Positions 1 through 7,553 are shown, numbered from the stretch's first letter. The stretch is 7,553 bases of DNA from an uncultured Archangium sp. (GCA_946479335.1 CAMLFP010000275.1:1-7553), one strand, 5' to 3'. A program made the numbers and translations. Notes: generated from the sequence alone by a model not told the origin.

Positions 1-314
1 CCCCCCAGCGCGATGTAGACGAGGGTGGCGTTCGTCGTGACGTTCATGCCGGAGGACCACCGCGAGAACGCCTTCGCTGCGAAGAGGCACGATGGCGTGG
101 GCAGCGCGGTGAGCACGAAGCTGATGACGATGGTGCTCGCGGCGTTCTTCGGCGGAGGCCCGCGTCGCGTCGGGACCGGCGTGCCGGTCGTGTCCGGCGC
201 GTTGTCACCGGGCAGGTTCACCTCGCCGCACGCGGTGCACACCCGCCGCGGGTTCTCGACGGTCCACTCCACCGGGAGGCCGCACAGCCGACAGCGGCTC
301 TGCTTCTTCTTCAT
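1..314 (-). CDS. Zinc-ribbon membrane protein, 5' part only (runs off window edge)
   Basis: Reading the minus strand from an ATG at 314 gives an open frame of 104 codons to the window edge, so the C-terminus is missing. Residues 1-30 hold two CxxC knuckles, CRLC (C8, C11) and CTAC followed by GE (C26, C29), the spacing of a rubredoxin-type zinc ribbon. A Pro/Thr/Arg-rich linker follows (about residues 35-58), then a hydrophobic stretch starting near STIVISFVLTAL (about 62-80) that could be a membrane segment. A second hydrophobic stretch begins at the edge (LVYIALG). Many myxobacterial proteins combine a short N-terminal zinc ribbon with membrane helices, but I do not recognise this family and assign no function. 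Third codon positions are nearly all G or C, unlike the opposite-strand frame over the same bases, which supports this strand. No clear Shine-Dalgarno sequence precedes the ATG. A GTG at 320 is an alternative start. The hairpin at 347-379 separates it from the hydrolase gene, so it may be transcribed on its own. Confidence 0.75.
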   Translation of the reverse strand, partial: MKKKQSRCRLCGLPVEWTVENPRRVCTACGEVNLPGDNAPDTTGTPVPTRRGPPPKNAASTIVISFVLTALPTPSCLFAAKAFSRWSSGMNVTTNATLVYIALG

Positions 315-346
315 GAACACAGCGTCGCGCGCGGCGCCCGGTGGAG

Positions 347-379
347 CCAGTCATCAATCAAAACTGAATTGATAACTGG
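347..379 (-). terminator. Terminator-like hairpin after the hydrolase gene
   Basis: On the minus strand the arms CCAGTTATCAAT (379-368) and ATTGATGACTGG (358-347) pair over 12 positions, 11 Watson-Crick and one U-G, around a 9-nt loop (367-359). The hairpin starts 13 nt after the stop codon at 393. On the plus strand the U-G pair becomes a C-A mismatch, so the fold is better in minus-strand RNA, the direction of the gene it follows. No U-tract follows the 3' arm, so it is not a textbook intrinsic terminator. It may mark or protect a 3' end, or work with Rho. Confidence 0.5.
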
Positions 380-392
380 GGGGATATGACGC

Positions 393-2714
393 TCAAGCGC
401 CGTAGCTGCCCGGCGTCTGGCTCAGCCCTGCCGCCGCGTACGCCTTCGCGCGCCCGCCATCGCCGGCGATCATCGTGTCGGCGATGGCCTTCTCCGCCTG
501 CGCGGCCCACTTCTCCGGGTGCGCGAGGTCGAGGCCCGGGTTGTCGGCGATGAACTTCTTGAGGCCCGCCTCGAGCCGCTGCGACACCGCGCCGGGGCCC
601 GCGTGCACGCCGGCGTTCGCCACCAACGCCGCGCCGTACGCGGAGGTGAAGATCTGCCGCGCGGAGAACTTGTAGTCCTTCCCGCCGACCTTCACGTGCG
701 CGGTGCGGTCGAGCCCGTCGTGGTCGATCTTCTGCGACTTGGCCAACGACAGCTGCGTGGCCTGCACGTCGGCGTTGGTGCCGGCGACCGCGAACGCCGC
801 CGAGAGCTTGGGGTCGGTGCGCACCGCTTCGACCGCGTCAGCGCCGCTCAGCTTCGTGCCGTCGGGCTTCGTCACCGTCAGCGTGCCGTGGCTGGTGTCG
901 ATGCCGTAGTCCTGGAACAGCTTCTTGAACGACTCCGGGTGGTCGGCCTTGATCTGGTCCAGCACCTTGATGACCGAGCCCTTGCCGTCGTGCCCGGTGG
1001 TCCACTGGAGCATGCCCCACGTGACGCCGCCGCGGTCGTAGCTCTCGGTGGTGGAGAAGACGCCTTCCTGCCGGGAGATCTGCTTTATGATGGTCTTGTC
1101 GGCGTCGCTGAAATTCGTCGCGTCGACCGCGGCGTCGACGCCTTTCTGGCCACCATCGTTCGCGTGCGCGCTCAGGCCCTTGCCGTTCTCCGTCGCGTAC
1201 GTCTGCGCGGCGTCGGTCAGCGTCACCTTCTGCCCGCCGAGGTTCACCTCGTAGGTCGTCTTCACGAACTCCTGAATCGGCTGGTAGTCGGAGATCTCCT
1301 TCGCCACCGCCGCCTTCCGCGCGTCGATGGCCTGCTTCGCGCCGTCGATGTCACCCTGCAGTTTGGCGACCGTCGCGGCGTCAGGCTTCGCCTTCTTGTT
1401 CTCGAGCGCGAGCGCCTTCTCCGCGGCGTGCTGCTTCGCGGTGAGCGTCTTCACCTCCGGGTCGCGCGCCTGGATGTGCGGCAGCTCCTTCTGGAGGTAC
1501 TGCTTGAACTTCGCGCTCGAGGCGTCGATGGCCGCCTTCGCGGTGTCGACGTGCTTCTGCGCGGTGGCGAGCCCCTTGTTCGCGGCGTCGAGGTGCGCGT
1601 TCGCGGTCTTCAACTTCTTGGGGTCGGCGCCGGCGGCCTTCACCTCGGCCTGCGCGGCGGTCTGCGCCTTCGTGGCCTTCTCGAGCTCGTGCGTGCCCTT
1701 GGTGAGCGACGCCGACGCGTCACGCATCGCGTGCCAGTCCTGGTACTTCTCGGAGTTCTTGCCGCCGTTGGTGGGGATCCACTTGTTGAACTCCCACGGC
1801 GTCGGGCCGAACTCCTTCGTGGTCTTCGACGTCACCGTCGCCTGCGCGAGTGCCGGGGCATTGCCGGTGGCCTGTGTGCTGGCGGGCTTCGCCGCCGTGA
1901 CCGCGCCCGCCGCGGCCGATTTCCCGAGCGCCTTCACCACCGCGCCCATCACCTGACCGGCGCCGGCGCGCAGCTTCGCCACCTCCAGCGCGAGATCGTT
2001 CGCGGGCGGCGCTGCATCGGGCGCTCTCCGCGCGACGGCGCGATGGGTGTTCGTGCGCCCCAGCGACACCATCTTCTTCTTGGTGGTGTCGAAGCCGGAG
2101 CCCACGGGGGCGTCAGCGCTCTTCGCCGCGGCGCTGGCGGGCAGCGCGGTGCCGACCGCGTTGGTGGTGATGCCGCTCGCCTTGGCGTTCGGGTTGTGGA
2201 GCACCTTCACGCCCGACCAGTACGCGGTGACCTTGTTCTCGGTGATCATCTGCGCGCCGTGGAGGCTCGTCTGGTTGTTCGAGCCGATCATCGTCAGCGT
2301 GCCTTTGGCGTCGTGGCCGGTGGCGAGCTCGACGTGGGCGTCTTGCCCATTGTGTTGCAGCACCACGACGTCGCCGGGCTTCGCGTCCTTCGGGTCGACC
2401 TCCACCCAACCGGCCTTCTTGAGGTTGCTCGCGAGCACCGTCACGTGCGGGTGCGCGGCCGATTGGGGGATCTGCCCGGCCGTCACCAGCACCGCCGACA
2501 CGAAGTTCGCGCAGTTCTTCATGTTGCTCACCTCGTCACGCATCACCTTGCCGAGGGGCGTGTCGTTGGCGAGCTTGAGGTCGCTGGCTTTCTGGCCCAG
2601 CACCGACTTCGCGAGTTGCACCGCTTGCTGCCCGGGGCTCAGCTTCTGCGCCAGCGACCCCGCGACCTGCGACAACGTGCTGGCGATGACCGACGGCATG
2701 TTGAAGACGTTCAT
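393..2714 (-). CDS. Two-domain peptidoglycan hydrolase: CHAP/NlpC-P60-like peptidase, coiled coil, lysozyme-like domain
   Basis: The protein has 773 residues from the ATG at 2714. About residues 45-175 resemble CHAP/NlpC-P60 cysteine peptidases. The likely nucleophile is C68 in NCANFVSA, the only cysteine in the protein. The motif PKDAKPGDVVVLQHN comes next, then H127 in AHVELATG as the likely general base, and N146/N147 in IGSNN as the possible third residue. Residues 176-330 are low-complexity and Ala-rich. About 332-477 are Ala/Lys/Glu/Gln-rich and strongly helical, a probable coiled coil. About 535-770 look lysozyme-like: E550 in RQEG is the likely catalytic acid, followed by SYDRGGVTWGMLQWTTG, and FKKLFQDYGID further on. 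Such domains would cut peptide and glycan bonds of peptidoglycan, but catalysis is inferred. No signal peptide, lipobox or membrane helix is visible, so export by Sec is unlikely. An in-frame GTG at 2723 would add three residues but has GAGAGA directly against it; the ATG has GAGAGAG about 9 nt upstream and is preferred. It lies 94 bp downstream of secA, behind a hairpin. CDS call firm, domain names moderate. Confidence 0.9.
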   Translation of the reverse strand: MNVFNMPSVIASTLSQVAGSLAQKLSPGQQAVQLAKSVLGQKASDLKLANDTPLGKVMRDEVSNMKNCANFVSAVLVTAGQIPQSAAHPHVTVLASNLKKAGWVEVDPKDAKPGDVVVLQHNGQDAHVELATGHDAKGTLTMIGSNNQTSLHGAQMITENKVTAYWSGVKVLHNPNAKASGITTNAVGTALPASAAAKSADAPVGSGFDTTKKKMVSLGRTNTHRAVARRAPDAAPPANDLALEVAKLRAGAGQVMGAVVKALGKSAAAGAVTAAKPASTQATGNAPALAQATVTSKTTKEFGPTPWEFNKWIPTNGGKNSEKYQDWHAMRDASASLTKGTHELEKATKAQTAAQAEVKAAGADPKKLKTANAHLDAANKGLATAQKHVDTAKAAIDASSAKFKQYLQKELPHIQARDPEVKTLTAKQHAAEKALALENKKAKPDAATVAKLQGDIDGAKQAIDARKAAVAKEISDYQPIQEFVKTTYEVNLGGQKVTLTDAAQTYATENGKGLSAHANDGGQKGVDAAVDATNFSDADKTIIKQISRQEGVFSTTESYDRGGVTWGMLQWTTGHDGKGSVIKVLDQIKADHPESFKKLFQDYGIDTSHGTLTVTKPDGTKLSGADAVEAVRTDPKLSAAFAVAGTNADVQATQLSLAKSQKIDHDGLDRTAHVKVGGKDYKFSARQIFTSAYGAALVANAGVHAGPGAVSQRLEAGLKKFIADNPGLDLAHPEKWAAQAEKAIADTMIAGDGGRAKAYAAAGLSQTPGSYGA

Positions 2715-2738
2715 GCGCGCCACTCTCTCATGGCGCGC
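2711..2738 (-). promoter_or_regulatory. Start-site hairpin with weak ribosome-binding sequence in the loop, plus a six-codon upstream ORF
   Basis: On the minus strand the arms GCGCGCCA (2738-2731) and TGGCGCGC (2722-2715) form a perfect 8-bp stem around an 8-nt loop, TGAGAGAG (2730-2723). The hydrolase ATG (2714-2712) follows the stem directly. The loop carries the only purine-rich sequence near the start, so the fold would show the ribosome-binding sequence in a loop while placing a strong stem against the start codon. An ATG at 2731-2729 opens a six-codon frame (MREWRA) whose TGA overlaps the hydrolase ATG as ATGA, a usual arrangement for translational coupling. The bases are as read. A regulatory role is inference. 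Confidence 0.4.
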
Positions 2739-2771
2739 GCTCGTCTCGACCGCGTGTCCCCGAATTGACTA

Positions 2772-2800
2772 CGCACGACACGCCTTGCGCGTGCCGTGCG
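2772..2800 (-). terminator. Strong hairpin just after the secA stop codon
   Basis: On the minus strand CGCACGGCACGC (2800-2789) pairs with GCGTGTCGTGCG (2783-2772) over 12 positions, 11 Watson-Crick and one G-U, with a 5-nt loop. It begins 8 nt after the secA stop codon. The plus-strand version has an A-C mismatch in place of the G-U, so the fold favours RNA made in the secA direction. The bases after the 3' arm (TAGTCAATTCG) contain no U-run. It is probably an attenuating or 3'-end-stabilising hairpin between secA and the hydrolase gene, and may be a terminator. Confidence 0.55.
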
Positions 2801-2808
2801 ATTGAACG

Positions 2809-5610
<2,802 letters not shown>

Positions 5611-5615
5611 GGGGA

Positions 5616-5620
5616 GGTCC
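5616..5620 (-). promoter_or_regulatory. Shine-Dalgarno sequence of secA
   Basis: The minus strand reads GAAGGACCTCCCC before the ATG at 5610. AAGGA ends about 6-7 nt before the start codon, an ideal distance. It decides the 5610 start over the upstream in-frame ATG at 5682, which would add 24 residues not expected in SecA. Confidence 0.6.
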
Positions 5621-5667
5621 TTCTTCAGGGAGGTGGAGGTTGGAAAAATCGAAAATGCGCGAAAACC

Positions 5668-5703
5668 CCCTCTCCCGTTCACGGGAGAGGGTCGGGGTGA
5701 GGG
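5668..5703. repeat. REP-like palindrome in the secA leader
   Basis: On the plus strand CCCTCTCCCG (5668-5677) and CGGGAGAGGG (5682-5691) form a perfect 10-bp inverted repeat with a TTCA loop. They are followed by TCGGGGTGAGGG (5692-5703). Palindromes built on CCCTCTCCC/GGGAGAGGG with a flanking GGGGTGAGGG are, from general knowledge, common dispersed intergenic elements in many GC-rich proteobacterial genomes. The element fills much of the 109-bp gap between the 97-aa gene and secA. In minus-strand RNA the stem is followed by GGTTTTCG, so it could also act as a weak terminator for the upstream gene or shape the secA leader. No transposase lies nearby. Confidence 0.65.
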
Positions 5704-5719
5704 CCGAACGCGTTGACGT

Positions 5720-6013
5720 TCAAACCGCCTGGCGATGCCGCAACACGACGAAGCGCAGTGCGCGCGCCGTCACGTCGTCAGGCATCTCATTCGCCACGAA
5801 CCCTTCGCCGGCCGCAGCCAGCGACGTGAACGCGACGAACGCCGCGCGCTCGGGCGCCTCGGTCTTCGCGGTGTCTTGCGACTCCGCGGAGATCTCTTCG
5901 GCGAACCGGTGCAGGGGCACGAACCGCACCACCTCGACGCGGGGCATGGCCATCGCGACCAACTGCGTCGCGAAGACGGGCAACCCCACGGTGAGGAGGA
6001 GGACGATTCTCAC
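5720..6013 (-). CDS. Small predicted exported protein, 97 aa
   Basis: The frame starts at a GTG (6013) and encodes 97 residues. Residues 3-22 are a hydrophobic run ([20 protein letters not shown]) with only R2 before it, resembling a signal peptide. AMA at 20-22 is a possible signal-peptidase I site. The rest is a mixed Ala/Glu/Val-rich domain with phrases such as [11 protein letters not shown] and [10 protein letters not shown], no cysteine and no lipobox. Over nine in ten codons end in G or C, which supports the frame over the plus-strand frames covering the same bases. I do not recognise a family. It could be a small periplasmic protein or a protein held by one membrane helix. No strong ribosome-binding sequence precedes the GTG. 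A later ATG (residue 21) would remove the hydrophobic segment, so I prefer the GTG. It lies 61 bp after the DUF2378 gene and 109 bp before secA. Co-transcription with either is possible, but the REP-like hairpin stands between it and secA. Confidence 0.75.
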   Translation of the reverse strand: MRIVLLLTVGLPVFATQLVAMAMPRVEVVRFVPLHRFAEEISAESQDTAKTEAPERAAFVAFTSLAAAGEGFVANEMPDDVTARALRFVVLRHRQAV

Positions 6014-6074
6014 AGCCGCGTCATGTACCAGCTTTTGGCCCGCGCAACCCTTTTCCCTGTGAGAGCGGGGGGCG

Positions 6075-6602
6075 TCACCACTTCATGTGGAGCTGCGACC
6101 CGCCGGCGCCGAGCGGCTGGGGGTCGAGGTCCATCGACGACTTGATGAGCGTCATGCACTTCGCCACCACCCCGGCGGTGAAGTGCTGGTTCGGGTAGGG
6201 CAGCTCCGGCATGCGCAGCAGCGCTTCTTTCTCGCCGAGCCACTGGAGGTCGAAGGTCGCGCCGCTGACGCCGGTGCTGCAGAAGCGCGGGCTGCGCTGC
6301 ACCAGCGTCTTCGGTGAGAGGAACGGCAGCGCCGCGGCGATCAGCTTGCCAATCATCGTGTCGAGGTAGCCCTCGATGAAGCGCTCGCCGAGCAACCAGA
6401 ACGCGCGGTCTTGCGGCTCGTGGGGGAAGACGTGGCGCGCCGCGATGACGAGGCACGCGCGCCAGACGGCGTACGGGTACTCGGGGAGCGGCTTGTCGAG
6501 GTCGAAGCCGGCGGCCTTGAGCTCTTCACGGAAGGCGCCCTCGGGCTTGAGCGCCACGGCGAACATCCCATCGAACATGGAGTGCTTCGCGATGACCGGC
6601 AT
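6075..6602 (-). CDS. DUF2378 / TIGR02265 family protein (Myxococcales paralogous family)
   Basis: The protein has 175 residues, close to the usual length of about 180-200 for this family. Recognisable positions are MFDGMFAVAL (9-18), a GFDLDKPLPEYPYAVW stretch (32-47), a helix with AARHVFPHEP (54-63), AFWLLGERFIEGYLDTMIGK (67-86), and a C-terminal beta-rich part with SGATFDLQW and a PNQHFTAGV stretch. The family has many copies in each myxobacterial genome and, to my knowledge, no established biochemical role, so no function is given. There is no signal peptide or membrane segment, so it is probably cytoplasmic. It starts 9 nt after the stop codon of the broken DUF952 gene and is likely part of the same transcript. 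The ribosome-binding sequence is weak (a GAGTAAG about 9-12 nt upstream, overlapping the previous stop). The ATG of M9 at 6578 is an alternative start. The out-of-frame tail of the broken DUF952 gene would read across this start to 6526, so its translation might be disturbed by ribosomes arriving in the wrong frame. Confidence 0.88.
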   Translation of the reverse strand: MPVIAKHSMFDGMFAVALKPEGAFREELKAAGFDLDKPLPEYPYAVWRACLVIAARHVFPHEPQDRAFWLLGERFIEGYLDTMIGKLIAAALPFLSPKTLVQRSPRFCSTGVSGATFDLQWLGEKEALLRMPELPYPNQHFTAGVVAKCMTLIKSSMDLDPQPLGAGGSQLHMKW

Positions 6603-6611
6603 GCGCGGCGC

Positions 6612-6834
6612 TTACTCGCCGGGTTGTGCAGGGGCAACGGGCAGCGACTGGATCTCCACGGCGGCGCTGACCGGCAGCGGCGCGTACAGGTGCGGGAAGA
6701 GCTGGCCGCCGCGCGAGGGCTCCCATTTCAGCGCGTCGCCGAACGACGCGCAGGTCGACCGCCGAGCCTTCGAACACGCCCTTCGCCTCGGCGGCCTTCC
6801 ACTGCGCCTGCGTCGCGATCTTGTAGATGCGCAT
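6612..6834 (-). pseudogene. DUF952 family gene broken by internal deletion and frameshift
   Basis: The DUF952 family (PF06108) contains small proteins of about 100-120 residues with no established function. Both ends of the family are present here but in different frames. From the ATG at 6834 the first 28 codons or so read MRIYKIATQAQWKAAEAKG and then VFEGSAVDLR, the family N-terminus. From about 6745 a second frame reads FGDALKWEPSRGGQLFPHLY and on to APLPVSAAVEIQ, the family C-terminus, ending at TAA (6614-6612). The conserved centre expected between them (a DGFIHxS motif, a helix and a VD-containing strand, about 36-38 residues) is absent. The junction lies within about 6741-6753. The reading frame changes at the junction, so one event that removed a length not divisible by three would explain it. 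Without a shift, the first frame runs on to 6526 with Arg-rich out-of-frame sequence. The ATG directly follows the TGA of the 155-aa gene (TGAATG), pointing to translational coupling. A sequencing or assembly error is the main alternative. Confidence 0.8.
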
Positions 6835-7302
6835 TCAGGGCTCGCCGAACCCGTTGCTCGCCCACTTGTTCGCAGTGTCGCGCGAGAACTTGAACCCGGC
6901 GGGCACGCGGAAGCTCGCCACCGTCTGCTTCTGCTCATCGACCGCCGACAGAATCGCGTGCGGCTCGTACTCATCGGCGACCTGCTCGAGGAACACCGCG
7001 TACCAGCGCCCGTCCCACGCGACGTCGACGCGCTTCTTCATCGCTGCGTCGCGCTGGCGGGCGGAGCGGTCGAGCACCTCCGACGCGGTCTTCACGAACG
7101 TCGCGAACGCGGGGCCATCGAAGGGCTTGGGGTTCTTCTTGTCGCGGCCCATCACCCACGGGCTGATCAGCACCGGCTCGGGGATTCCGTCTTTGCGGAT
7201 CTCCACCGCCCAGCCGTCGTCGTCTTCGTTCTTGATGACGCGAGCGGTCCAGCCGCTCTTCTTCCACAGCGTCGGCTCCATGATGTCGGCGTCGTTGCTC
7301 AT
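6835..7302 (-). CDS. Hypothetical cytoplasmic protein, 155 aa
   Basis: I do not recognise a family. The protein is soluble and charged, with no signal peptide, membrane helix or cysteine. The N-terminal half looks beta-rich, with WTARVIKNEDDDGWAVEIRK (18-37) followed by a PVLISPWVMGRDKKNPKPFD stretch (43-62). Next comes a helix with basic heptads (about 66-92), then strands around RVDVAWDGRWYAVFLEQ (91-107) and a C-terminal FRVPAGFKFSRDTANKW. The high tryptophan content and strand pattern suggest a small folded domain, not a disordered protein. Codon third positions are strongly G/C. The start at the ATG 7302 has no visible Shine-Dalgarno sequence. M8 (7281) is an alternative. It is the first intact gene of the cluster that continues through DUF952 to DUF2378, and its stop codon touches the DUF952 ATG. 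The operator-like site at 7332-7353 lies 30 bp upstream and would be well placed to control it. Confidence 0.85.
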   Translation of the reverse strand: MSNDADIMEPTLWKKSGWTARVIKNEDDDGWAVEIRKDGIPEPVLISPWVMGRDKKNPKPFDGPAFATFVKTASEVLDRSARQRDAAMKKRVDVAWDGRWYAVFLEQVADEYEPHAILSAVDEQKQTVASFRVPAGFKFSRDTANKWASNGFGEP

Positions 7303-7331
7303 GTTGAACGCATAGCAGAGACCGCCGACAT

Positions 7332-7353
7332 ATACTGTTCGGCTGTTCAGTAT
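7332..7353. promoter_or_regulatory. Operator-like dyad and direct repeat upstream of the 155-aa gene
   Basis: The plus strand has ATACTG at 7332-7337 and its exact inverse CAGTAT at 7348-7353. Eight of the eleven base pairs of the 22-bp element are symmetric. It also contains a tandem repeat, CTGTTCGG (7335-7342) then CTGTTCAG (7343-7350). The segment 7335-7351 agrees at 14 of 17 positions with the LexA motif of Myxococcus xanthus as I recall it (CTRHAMRYBYGTTCAGS). It lies in the 54-bp gap between two minus-strand genes. I saw no convincing -35/-10 pair on the minus strand. A regulator-binding site is inferred, and LexA is only one candidate. Confidence 0.4.
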
Positions 7354-7356
7354 CGC

Positions 7357-7553
7357 TCACGCATTGAGCAGCTCGGCCCGCGCGCGCGCATTCGCTTCGA
7401 GCAAGAACACCATGCCGAGGTCTTGCCCGCCCGATTCGACCGCGAAGCGCACGCTTCCATCGACCGGGTTGGCGAAGGGTCGAATGGTGAACACATTGGG
7501 CTCGAACTCGAATTCACGGCGGCCAAGTCAGCCAAGATCGGCGACAACGAGAT
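7357..7553 (-). CDS. 3' end of an unrecognised gene, apparently frameshifted near 7515
   Basis: The gene enters from beyond the window. From about 7515 the minus-strand frame ending at TGA (7359-7357) reads FEFEPNVFTIRPFANPVDGS and then VRFAVESGGQDLGMVFLLEA, ending NARARAELLNA. This is a balanced protein-like sequence with mostly G/C third positions. That frame is closed upstream by TGA at 7530-7528. In the next frame the first 13 codons from the edge read SLSPILADLAAV with almost all G/C third positions. After about 7515 that frame turns into Ser/Arg/Cys-rich sequence typical of a wrong frame, ending at 7347. The simplest reading is one continuous gene that has lost a single base near 7515 (a GTGG become GTG). 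Alternatives are a 45-residue protein from a GTG at 7494, or the unshifted frame to 7347. No family was recognised and no function is assigned. Confidence 0.5.

Noticed and set aside
25..372. 115-codon plus-strand frame at the window start
   Set aside because: Composition is unlike a folded protein, and the minus strand over the same bases encodes a CxxC...CxxC zinc ribbon with G/C-ending codons. It also runs into the hairpin at 347-379.
519..2768. 749-codon plus-strand open frame opposite the hydrolase gene
   Set aside because: It is the antisense of a high-GC gene; its translation is extremely Arg/Leu/Val/Gly-rich without domain motifs, while the minus frame shows recognisable domains.
5611..5682. 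Longer secA from the ATG at 5682
   Set aside because: It would add 24 residues before the conserved MIEWVLKK start, and a good Shine-Dalgarno sequence sits just before 5610.
6014..6074. Possible promoter (TTGCGC and a TACATG) before the 97-aa gene
   Set aside because: Spacing of about 14 nt and the weak hexamer matches are not convincing.
6010..6456. 148-codon minus-strand frame overlapping DUF2378
   Set aside because: Arg/Pro/Ala-rich out-of-frame reading of the DUF2378 gene.
7304..7336. Plus-strand TTGAAC ... TATACT promoter-like pair
   Set aside because: The spacer is 21 bp and no plus-strand gene lies downstream in the window.
7345..7553. Plus-strand open stretch at the right edge (a protein-like EQLGPRARIRFEQEHHAEV reading)
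   Set aside because: It is codon-for-codon antisense to the minus-strand frame ending at 7357, has no ATG, GTG or TTG start near its left end, and its third positions are less G/C-rich than those of the minus frame.

Overview
The window looks like chromosomal DNA of a myxobacterium (Myxococcota, most likely suborder Cystobacterineae). The base composition is GC-rich, the coding frames have mostly G or C at third codon positions, one protein matches the DUF2378/TIGR02265 family (a paralogous family essentially confined to Myxococcales), and SecA is of an ordinary proteobacterial type. The organism call rests on family recognition by eye, not on a database search.

Every gene I can support lies on the minus strand, so the biological order runs from high to low coordinates. 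(1) 7553-7357: the 3' end of an unrecognised gene that runs in from outside the window and seems to carry a frameshift near 7515. (2) 7356-7303: a 54-bp gap containing an operator-like dyad and direct repeat (7332-7353). (3) 7302-6075: a tight cluster of a 155-aa cytoplasmic hypothetical protein, a DUF952 gene broken by an internal deletion plus frameshift, and a DUF2378 protein. The gaps are 0 and 9 bases, which suggests one transcript. (4) 6013-5720: a small protein with a signal-peptide-like N-terminus. (5) 5703-5668: a REP-like palindrome in the secA leader. (6) 5610-2809: secA, complete at 933 residues with a C-terminal SEC-C zinc motif. (7) 2800-2772: a strong hairpin just after the secA stop. 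(8) 2714-393: a large two-domain peptidoglycan hydrolase without a signal peptide, with a CHAP/NlpC-P60-like cysteine peptidase domain, a long Ala/Lys-rich coiled coil and a lysozyme-like domain. Its start codon is preceded by a hairpin that puts a weak ribosome-binding sequence in its loop. (9) 379-347: a terminator-like hairpin. (10) 314-1: the 5' end of a zinc-ribbon protein with a predicted membrane segment, cut off by the window edge.

SecA is the housekeeping anchor: it is the ATPase that drives preproteins through SecYEG. The 97-aa protein upstream is a plausible Sec substrate. The hydrolase downstream has no Sec signal, so its route to a cell wall, whether its own or a prey cell's, is the main functional puzzle here. 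The 7553-6612 end looks eroded, with two apparent coding lesions in four genes, or else contains sequence errors. No tRNA, rRNA, CRISPR array, insertion sequence or credible plus-strand gene was seen. The long plus-strand reading frames are antisense shadows of high-GC genes. No stretch longer than about 110 bases lacks a gene.
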